Shown here: piece after piece, positions 38,695 through 43,074 of the stretch
Position numbering within the stretch: position 1 is the stretch's first letter
Layout: each line of letters starts with the position of its first letter
Virus record (IMG/VR): IMGVR_UViG_3300032308_002278
Span: 1-43,074 of that record
Source: a virus
DNA: 43,074 nt
Strand: one strand, 5' to 3'
Notes under the pieces: generated by a model
Databases searched by the model: none
Told to the model about the DNA's origin: nothing
Seen by the model: the letters and a program-made list of their open reading frames with translations, nothing else
Translations under genes and position numbers: made by a program

Positions 38695-39696
38695 TTAAGA
38701 AAACTTTTTAGATAAACGATCAAATGCATTCTTAGTCAACTGGTCCCAGTTATATTCTTTATGTATAGAACTAGCTTGTGCAAAATAATAACCAGAATAT
38801 GCTTTAAAATTAATTGCTGCTTCATACATTTGATCTTCTAAATGTTTTGGATCTGGCTTAAACATTTTTCCAATGTAATCGTCTCCTACAGATTTTGGCA
38901 AAGTCTCACCTGTAAGTTTAGATTTTAATTTAAGCGGTCCTAAATATTTTTCATAGTGGCACCAGTCATATGTTGATATTACTGGCATGCCTGTAGCAAG
39001 TCCTTGAAGAGGTATAAACCCAAAACCTTCTCCCCAAGTTGGGTATAACAAAATGTGGTGGCTATGATATAAACTTAAAAGTTGCTCTTCTGGATACTCA
39101 TCTGTTATTATCTTAATATTTGAATAAATTGCATCTGGTGTTACAAATTCATTATTTTTGTTATACATTCTAGTAGTGTTTGAATTATGACATTTTAATG
39201 TAAGTTGATAATCTGGATTATTTCCAAAAAGTTTTGCAAAAGTTTCTACTGCTAGCTGGCCGTCTTTTCTAGGTGATGGCTCTCCTATGTGTAAAAATTT
39301 TATTGGCTGCCCTTCATTAATAACTCTACGCTTAGGAACCCAAAAATCTTCAATACCGTGTGGATAAACATATATTGGCTTTGTTATTCCATTATCTTTA
39401 AATACTTTAGCACACCAATCTGAAGTTGTCCAAACTTCGTCACAATAATTAAATCTTTCAACCCAGTCTGGGCGCATAGAAGTAGATTCCCATGGAGTAT
39501 AGCCTATTTGGTATTGCCCCTTATGCATTTTAAAATGTTGAGGTTGTGTAAAATTAATCTGTATATCTGCTTTTGGATTTGCATATGTAACAAAATATCC
39601 TAAATTATTTAAAGACTTAACTATATTTTTCCCAGCGTAGCCAAAGCCAACAGCTGGGTTTAACCCTGCTTTAATTGTATAATAAGATATATTCAT
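38695..39696 (-). CDS. GT-B glycosyltransferase (GT4-like)
   Basis: This 333-residue enzyme should transfer a sugar using the two-domain GT-B fold. The first domain has a GFGYAGKNIV start and an acceptor-side QIGYTPWESTSMRPDWVERF segment (63-82). The linker carries VYPHGIEDFWV (110-120). The second domain has IKFLHIGEPSPRKDGQLAVE (132-151) and the donor-binding PTWGEGFGFIPLQGLATGMP (219-238). The usual E-x7-E motif is E223-x7-Q231 here, so the second acid is Gln. That change is unusual and could alter activity or donor use. It lies upstream of the reductase and divergent to the lysin gene. Its target could be fibres, capsid or host cell wall. Confidence 0.85.
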   Translation of the reverse strand: MNISYYTIKAGLNPAVGFGYAGKNIVKSLNNLGYFVTYANPKADIQINFTQPQHFKMHKGQYQIGYTPWESTSMRPDWVERFNYCDEVWTTSDWCAKVFKDNGITKPIYVYPHGIEDFWVPKRRVINEGQPIKFLHIGEPSPRKDGQLAVETFAKLFGNNPDYQLTLKCHNSNTTRMYNKNNEFVTPDAIYSNIKIITDEYPEEQLLSLYHSHHILLYPTWGEGFGFIPLQGLATGMPVISTYDWCHYEKYLGPLKLKSKLTGETLPKSVGDDYIGKMFKPDPKHLEDQMYEAAINFKAYSGYYFAQASSIHKEYNWDQLTKNAFDRLSKKFS

Positions 39697-39718
39697 GTTT
39701 TCTTTCTGGTTGACTGGC

Positions 39719-39748
39719 TTGACAGGCTTACATAATCAATGTTATGAT
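39719..39748 (+). promoter_or_regulatory. Strong promoter for the lysin operon
   Basis: TTGACA (39719-39724) is followed by 18 nt and TATGAT (39743-39748) with a TG one base before it. Transcription should begin near 39755, and an AGAGGAGG ribosome site lies 8 nt before the ATG at 39782. On the opposite strand a TATAAT (39747-39752) overlaps it and could serve the divergent glycosyltransferase gene. A second TTGACT lies 10 nt upstream. Confidence 0.8.
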
Positions 39749-39781
39749 TATAGTTCGTTATCTCTAGAGGAGGAAATGCCA

Positions 39782-40333
39782 ATGGAGAAAATAAAACAAC
39801 AGGTAAGTGATTTGGCTCATAACTTGGTCACAATTGTAATGATAACATTATTTTTGTTTCCTGTACAGCCTGCAAATGCCTTAGTAGTAAAACCTTTAGT
39901 GAAAACTGAAGCCCAATTAAAGCAAGAAGTCTTAGATAGTTTTAGTAAAGAGATTTACAAGCCATCTGAGATGCTTACAGATCAAGAGTTGTTAACACTT
40001 CTTAAGACTGTAGGATTCGAAGGATCAGGCCTTAAAAAAGCTTGGTCAATAGCAAAGCGTGAATCTAACGGAAGACCGCTTGCATATAACGGGAACAAGA
40101 ATACTGGAGACAATTCTTACGGAATATTCCAGATAAACATGATCGGAAACTTAGGTCCTGAAAGACTTGAGAAATTCGACCTAAAGAGTAACAAAGAGTT
40201 ATTCGACCCAGTAACAAACGCAGAGATAACGTATTATATGACCAATGGCGGTATAGATTGGTCAGCTTGGAAGGGTATGACCCCAAAAGCGCAGGAATGG
40301 CTATTGCAATTCCCGACTGATCAGAAAAAGTAG
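39782..40333 (+). CDS. Secreted lysozyme/lytic-transglycosylase-like endolysin
   Basis: This 183-residue enzyme should cut peptidoglycan glycan strands. Residues 1-33 form a signal peptide (basic start, LVTIVMITLFLFPV core, ANA at 31-33). A helical spacer follows, then an SLT/lysozyme-like domain: AWSIAKRESNGRPLAYN with candidate catalytic Glu94, NTGDNSYGIFQINMIG with the FQIN signature, and the ITYYMTNGGIDWSAW helix. I chose the ATG at 39782, which is 8 nt after AGGAGG; ATGs at 39776 or further upstream are less well spaced. A signal peptide implies export by the host Sec system, with the holin acting as trigger by depolarisation. Confidence 0.85.
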   Translation: MEKIKQQVSDLAHNLVTIVMITLFLFPVQPANALVVKPLVKTEAQLKQEVLDSFSKEIYKPSEMLTDQELLTLLKTVGFEGSGLKKAWSIAKRESNGRPLAYNGNKNTGDNSYGIFQINMIGNLGPERLEKFDLKSNKELFDPVTNAEITYYMTNGGIDWSAWKGMTPKAQEWLLQFPTDQKK

Positions 40334-40338
40334 GTCAA

Positions 40339-40548
40339 ATGCAGATACAATATGTATCTAAGTACATAGCCTTATCAGAAGAGGGCCTTGTTCCTAGACT
40401 TGAATGTCCGATGGATCAAGGCTCTCTCCTATGCAATCAAGACTTAGAAGATAACATTTATTTATATTGCCTATCTTGTGAATACAAAAATAATATAGGT
40501 TTAGAAGTTTATAGCAAAATAGTAGAAGCGGTTAAAAATGAAATATAA
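40339..40548 (+). CDS. Small zinc-ribbon-like protein
   Basis: This 69-residue protein has four cysteines placed as C23-x8-C32-x11-C44-x2-C47 (LECPMDQGSLLCNQ, YLYCLSCEYKNN). The pattern suits a compact zinc ribbon. It starts with YVSKYIALSEEGLVPRLE and ends in a helix. It begins 6 nt after the lysin stop, with TAGGT as a short ribosome site, and its last 11 nt overlap the next gene. Zinc ribbons of this size often bind nucleic acid or partners, but nothing here says which. Confidence 0.74.
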   Translation: MQIQYVSKYIALSEEGLVPRLECPMDQGSLLCNQDLEDNIYLYCLSCEYKNNIGLEVYSKIVEAVKNEI

Positions 40549-41239
40549 AAAGCTAGAACACGATATATATCATCCAGTTTTTGAACAAATAGGATACATG
40601 AAAAATGTAATGCCTGACTGGTTTAAAAAAATAGAAAAATTTGCTGGCGGTAAGTTAGGCGTTTTGCCTTCAACAATAACAGTAAAAAACTGTGCGCCTT
40701 TTATGGATGCTTTTTTAACTGGATATTACATTCCAGCACCAGTAGATTTTCTTGTTGAGCAAACCAATAATGGTCCTAGAATAACTTGGAACTTTTTTGA
40801 TTTTGATTACAAAGAAACAGATTTTATTATTGAAAGAGACAAGGGAATGGTGCCTACACTTCCTGTGCCTAAAGGATTTCATGATAATCATTTTTCATGG
40901 AGCACAAAACAAATACTTAGAGTGGAAAAAGGCTACAGCTTATTAATAACACATCCTTTAAACCGTGACGATCTTCCTTTTAGGACAATGTCTGGAGTTG
41001 TTGACGCAAATTACCCAATGAGTGGGGGCAAAATGCCATTCCTTCTTCAAATGGGATTTGAAGGCATAATAAAAGCTGGAACTCCAATTGCACAAATAAT
41101 ACCCATTAAATCAGAGCCCTGGAAACTAGAAAGAAATACAAATTTGTTAAACGAAGCAAAGTTAGCACGTAGCGAATCTTTAAAGCATATAATTGGTTGG
41201 TATAAAAACAAATACTGGAACAGAAAGGAATACAACTAA
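40538..41239 (+). CDS. Conserved phage protein, paralogue of 26201-26941
   Basis: This 233-residue protein shares the motifs NHFSWSTKQILRVEKGYSLL, THPLNRDDLPFRTMSGVVD, GTPIAQIIPIKSEPW and the end YKNKYWNRKEYN with 26201-26941. The N terminus has MKNVMPDWFKKIEKFAGGKL and a CAPFMDAFLTGYYIPAP block that corresponds to CVPFLDVMLTGYAL in the other copy. Here it lies in a plus-strand operon with the lysin, whereas the other copy lies in the fibre region. It starts inside the end of 40339-40548. The function is not known to me. Confidence 0.8.
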   Translation: MKYKKLEHDIYHPVFEQIGYMKNVMPDWFKKIEKFAGGKLGVLPSTITVKNCAPFMDAFLTGYYIPAPVDFLVEQTNNGPRITWNFFDFDYKETDFIIERDKGMVPTLPVPKGFHDNHFSWSTKQILRVEKGYSLLITHPLNRDDLPFRTMSGVVDANYPMSGGKMPFLLQMGFEGIIKAGTPIAQIIPIKSEPWKLERNTNLLNEAKLARSESLKHIIGWYKNKYWNRKEYN

Positions 41240-41412
41240 TGTCAGAATGTGGATGTGGAAACTGTAATTGTGGTCAAGGATTACAAATTACAACAGAAAG
41301 TGCGTCGGCGGCAAAAGAGATACAATATGAGTCTTCTGGATTTAATACATACGAATGGAAGATGCCTGTAATCTTCCCTAATACAGATGGAGGTATAAAT
41401 AAAAATGGATGA
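41239..41412 (+). CDS. Small Cys-cluster protein
   Basis: This 57-residue protein starts MSECGCGNCNCGQGLQITTE. Four cysteines (C4, C6, C9, C11) crowd into eight residues, with no others later. The rest is polar, with a FNTYEWKMPVIFPN segment. The ATG overlaps the preceding TAA (TAATG), and the stop overlaps the next start by 8 nt, so it is clearly part of the operon. A metal-binding or metallothionein-like N terminus is plausible. I recognise no family. Confidence 0.68.
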   Translation: MSECGCGNCNCGQGLQITTESASAAKEIQYESSGFNTYEWKMPVIFPNTDGGINKNG

Positions 41413-41650
41413 ATCACAATTGCCTGATGGAGCAATAATTAAAGATGCTGGAACTATTGAAGATAATCTTCCAATGGTAACATATATAATGCTACACAGA
41501 ATTTATGATCTTTTGTCTTTAATTGCTGATAAAGTTGTTGGTGGCGAAGAAGTATCAAAGATGGTTGGTTACCATGAAAAGGGATTCTTGCTTGGACCTG
41601 AACCTGCATATACACCAATTGAGGTAAAGGATGAAATTGATGGCCTATAG
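41405..41650 (+). CDS. Small hypothetical protein of the lysin operon
   Basis: This 81-residue protein begins MDESQLPDGAIIKDAGTIED. It has a hydrophobic helix (VTYIMLHRIYDLLSLIADKV) that is too polar for a clear membrane span, then an acidic loop and a GFLLGPEPAYTPIEVKDEI tail. No family is recognised. Its start lies within the end of 41239-41412 and its last bases overlap the next gene, so it is tightly coupled on both sides. Confidence 0.66.
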   Translation: MDESQLPDGAIIKDAGTIEDNLPMVTYIMLHRIYDLLSLIADKVVGGEEVSKMVGYHEKGFLLGPEPAYTPIEVKDEIDGL

Positions 41651-41972
41651 TCAAGAACAAATGGATTTTGCCCATAAAGTCGTTGTTAGACTTATGGAAA
41701 TTTTAAAGGTATGTCCTAATGTTGATGACAAATATAGATGTAACACTACTCATCAAAAGGTGCATCAAAGGTGTATAGATCTTATGGTTCTTTTAGCTGA
41801 AATTACTAATTTGCCAGAGTATCTCCAATATCTTGGAAATAACCCAGAAACAAAATTAGATCCATATGGTTTTATTCTTGCTTATCCTCCAGCTGAATCT
41901 ATTGTTAAGCATGAAATAGACAAAGAAGAAGAACTCTTAGACTTGCATGGAAAAGTAGTTGACTTAGAATAA
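41640..41972 (+). CDS. Small helical protein, last gene of the lysin operon
   Basis: This 110-residue protein starts MAYSQEQMDFAHKVVVRLME and continues ILKVCPNVDDKYRCNTTHQK, VHQRCIDLMVLLAEITNLPE and an acidic helical end (HEIDKEEELLDLHGKVVDLE). It has three cysteines and two histidines in the middle, possibly a loose metal site. I chose the ATG at 41640, 8 nt after an AAAGGA; an ATG at 41631 also has a possible site (GAGG). The final codons contain the -35 and most of the spacer of the promoter at 41959-41987. The family is unknown to me. Confidence 0.68.
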   Translation: MAYSQEQMDFAHKVVVRLMEILKVCPNVDDKYRCNTTHQKVHQRCIDLMVLLAEITNLPEYLQYLGNNPETKLDPYGFILAYPPAESIVKHEIDKEEELLDLHGKVVDLE

Positions 41973-41987
41973 AACATATTCTACAAT
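41959..41987 (+). promoter_or_regulatory. Consensus-like promoter for a small RNA
   Basis: TTGACT (41959-41964) and TACAAT (41982-41987) stand exactly 17 nt apart. Transcription should begin near 41994, just after the last gene of the lysin operon. Nothing codes for protein between here and the terminator at 42054-42086. Confidence 0.72.
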
Positions 41988-41993
41988 AAAGAT

Positions 41994-42090
41994 GTGTAGG
42001 TTAGAGACACCACCATGTCTCCCTATATAATGTGTAGCAATACACTAGAAAAGCCCATTCGGATCCGCCTCTGAATGGGATTTTTTCTTT
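41994..42090 (+). ncRNA. Candidate structured small RNA of about 95 nt
   Basis: Between the promoter at 41959-41987 and the intrinsic terminator the sequence folds by eye into three successive hairpins. GAGACA/TGTCTC has a CCACCA loop (42004-42021). GTGTA/TACAC has a GCAA (GNRA-type) tetraloop (42032-42045). The terminator stem CCCATTC/GAATGGG lies at 42054-42079. No protein of useful length is encoded and it does not fit a tRNA. It may act on lysis or host messages, or be an attenuator-like leftover. The exact ends are estimates. Confidence 0.6.
42054..42086 (+). terminator. Intrinsic terminator of the lysin operon and small RNA
   Basis: CCCATTC (42054-42060) and GAATGGG (42073-42079) form a 7-bp stem with a 12-nt loop, followed by A and TTTTTT, then CTTTT on the plus strand. 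On the minus strand it is followed by CTTTTC, so it might also act weakly against the convergent transcripts from 42380 onward. Confidence 0.85.
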
Positions 42091-42379
42091 TATAAATATA
42101 TAATACATATAATACGGACAATATAGACATATAGTGCAAAAAGTGCGAAAAAAGTGCGCCGAAAATAGAAGCCCCATATAGGGATATGCAATCATTTAAG
42201 AAATATGCCGTATAAGCCCTCTATGAGGGTTTTAAGGCCCTAACGGGTCATATTTGGTATCTCCGATACAATAGCCCTTAAAAGGGCGGGAGAAAAAAAG
42301 CTAGGGATTTTCTTATATAGCCAGAATAACCAGAGAATAGTATATTGCCAAGATAGATAGTAATGACCAAAGGAATGAT
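42087..42379. other. Hairpin-rich AT-rich intergenic region
   Basis: I see no convincing gene in these 293 bases. The left part is nearly pure A+T with several TATAAT strings. Then come three AGTGC direct repeats (42133, 42142, 42153) separated by A-runs. The right part holds a row of short hairpins, four of them with CCC/GGG stems: CCC/GGG (42173-42183), CCCTC/GAGGG followed by TTTT (42217-42233), GCCC/GGGT (42237-42248), GTATC/GATAC (42257-42269) and GCCCTT/AAGGGC (42274-42287). This may be a replication, packaging or regulatory site; no test is possible here. Confidence 0.55.
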
Positions 42380-42523
42380 TTAGAACTGTTCATTGTCTAT
42401 ATCTTCATTTAGGTCAAAATCAAAGATTTCTTGCTGTCCCGCCCAATTTAAAAATTTAGAAAATGCAAGACCTGAAAAGACTGCTGTCGCAGTTAGTGTA
42501 ATTAAAGAATAGATCTTTTTCAT
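42380..42523 (-). CDS. Tiny membrane-anchored protein
   Basis: This 47-residue protein starts MKKIYSLITLTATAVFSGLA. It has a basic N terminus, one hydrophobic segment (about 4-22) and an acidic C terminus (FDFDLNEDIDNEQF). GGAGTGA precedes the ATG at 42523. It lies one base after the PASTA-domain gene stop, so the two are expressed together. It may be a signal-anchored lysis helper or an exported peptide. The acidic tail would face outward if the positive end stays inside. Confidence 0.66.
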   Translation of the reverse strand: MKKIYSLITLTATAVFSGLAFSKFLNWAGQQEIFDFDLNEDIDNEQF

Positions 42524-42524
42524 A

Positions 42525-42914
42525 TTATTCACTCCAGTAATAAATTACAATTTGCTGTCCAGTATTTTCTGTTCCTACTGGTAAAGATCTATATGGATTA
42601 AATTCATGAACAGTTGCTACAGTATTAATTCCTGTAGATGGTCCAGGATTTCCACCACTTCCTGGAAATAGACCATCTGGATATGCTTCATATCCAGTAT
42701 AGAATGTCCATCCTTGCAATTCTAAAAGAGCTTTTGCCTGATCCTTATTCATTCCAATAACATTAGACAGACCAAGAGGTACTTTAATTTCCTGAGCAAT
42801 AAATCCTCCGCCATAATTATCTGAAAATTCAATATTTGGTATTGAGCTATCTAATGTTTCAGTAAATAGAGAAAAATTACTTTCTTGCAATTCAGAGTTA
42901 AAAAAAGAATCCAT
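42525..42914 (-). CDS. PASTA-domain protein
   Basis: This 129-residue protein has a polar N terminus (MDSFFNSELQESNFSLFTET) and one PASTA-like domain at about 44-127: KVPLGLSNVIGMNKDQAKAL, LELQGWTFYTGYE, and after a Gly/Pro-rich loop (GSGGNPGPSTG) the strand pair VATVHEFNPYRSLPVGTENT, QQIVIYYW. PASTA domains bind peptidoglycan or muropeptides in Gram-positive kinases and penicillin-binding proteins. No signal peptide is visible, so it could be a virion or cytoplasmic protein. AGGGGTAA precedes the ATG at 42914. The single domain and the lack of any other module are unusual. Confidence 0.7.
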   Translation of the reverse strand: MDSFFNSELQESNFSLFTETLDSSIPNIEFSDNYGGGFIAQEIKVPLGLSNVIGMNKDQAKALLELQGWTFYTGYEAYPDGLFPGSGGNPGPSTGINTVATVHEFNPYRSLPVGTENTGQQIVIYYWSE

Positions 42915-42924
42915 TTGCTTACCC

Positions 42925-43002
42925 CTATTTAATATCTTTCCAGAATGCTGCTAATAGAACCAATATAGGTCCAAATATTATTGTTGCTTGTATCCAGTTC
43001 AC
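42925..43002 (-). CDS. Possible 25-residue membrane peptide (GTG start)
   Basis: Reading from GTG at 43002 gives MNWIQATIIFGPILVLLAAF and then WKDIK, a single membrane-spanning peptide with a basic end. The GTG overlaps the stop of the upstream frame as GTGA. There is no clear ribosome site, so translation would depend on coupling. It fits the style of the cluster, tiny genes around the PASTA gene, but is short enough that it could be chance. Confidence 0.42.
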   Translation of the reverse strand: MNWIQATIIFGPILVLLAAFWKDIK

Positions 43003-43074
43003 TTACAGTTACATTTTTTCTTTTTCATATTCCACCACATCCAAATGTGATGAATAGCCATGGCTCCCATGATA
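42999..43074 (-). CDS. Small His/Trp/Lys-rich protein, upstream end uncertain
   Basis: This frame ends at 42999 and runs open to the right edge. An ATG at 43070 would give MGAMAIHHIWMWWNMKKKKC ending NCK, 23 residues, but a start further upstream outside the window cannot be ruled out. The Cys-Asn-Cys end after four lysines and the Trp-rich middle are notable. It overlaps the next frame (GTGA). Confidence 0.4.
   Translation of the reverse strand, partial: IMGAMAIHHIWMWWNMKKKKCNCK

Noticed and set aside
39695-39781. A longer version of the lysin starting at 39695 or 39776
   Set aside because: It would place the promoter inside the gene and spoil the signal peptide. The ATG at 39776 is only 2 nt from AGGAGG, while 39782 has the right 8-nt spacing.
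41994-42090. A tRNA in the small RNA region
   Set aside because: No acceptor stem pairing, no T-loop consensus and no anticodon arm; the three hairpins are simple stem-loops in series.
42001-42195. Minus-strand frame of 64 residues with many Tyr, Cys and Phe
   Set aside because: No ribosome site, and it crosses the small RNA hairpins and the terminator. It is most likely an accident of AT-rich sequence.

Overview
This window is part of the genome of an AT-rich tailed double-stranded DNA phage (Caudoviricetes) or a prophage-like equivalent. It carries portal, prohead protease and HK97-type capsid genes, a very long tail-fibre/adhesin region, a holin candidate, a secreted lysozyme-like enzyme and a phage ribonucleotide reductase. 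No tRNA, integrase, transposase or CRISPR array is visible. The host cannot be fixed from the window. A PASTA-domain protein, an exported lysin with a signal peptide, a class II (B12-dependent) reductase and several start codons placed where transcription should begin fit a Gram-positive, perhaps actinobacterial, aquatic host. The fibre modules resemble those I know from freshwater and marine phages. Both statements are inference.

Layout. Almost everything from 1 to 39696 is on the minus strand, so transcription runs from high to low coordinates. A GT-B glycosyltransferase (38695-39696) is followed by a class II ribonucleotide reductase (36673-38607) and a holin candidate with an EF-hand-like loop (36362-36601). 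A terminator hairpin at 36309-36338 has a -10 element in its loop. Next comes a block of about 32 kb (36290 down to 4178) of some 30 structural, adhesin and chaperone-like genes. It includes two collagen-like fibres and one short collagen-like protein, two polyglycine fibres, LamG-like adhesins, a fibre ending in a cupredoxin-like copper-site motif, a split LamG-like protein with a 40-cysteine insert, four tandem paralogues joined by stop/start overlaps, and several small tail-assembly-chaperone-like proteins. A GT2-TPR glycosyltransferase sits between the two long collagen-like genes. The left end holds the head module: small protein, portal, protease-scaffold fusion and major capsid protein, the last running off the window.

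At 39700 transcription diverges. A strong plus-strand promoter drives the secreted lysozyme-like enzyme and five small genes (39782-41972), ending at an intrinsic terminator (42054-42086). A second promoter inside the last of these genes probably makes a small structured RNA of about 95 nt. Then comes a hairpin-rich AT-rich gap of about 290 nt, and a second minus-strand cluster of tiny membrane proteins plus a PASTA-domain protein (42380 to the window end).

How it works together. The genes describe a virion with unusually many and varied surface proteins, two glycosyltransferases that may modify them, and small chaperones placed beside individual adhesins. Genes are tightly packed with ATGA or TAATG junctions. 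A recurring extended -10 promoter (TGG-TATAAT-like) precedes many subclusters. The most notable features are the Cys/Tyr-rich insert, the 80-bp in-frame direct repeat flanking the GT2 gene, the cupredoxin-like fibre tip, the promoter set and the candidate small RNA.
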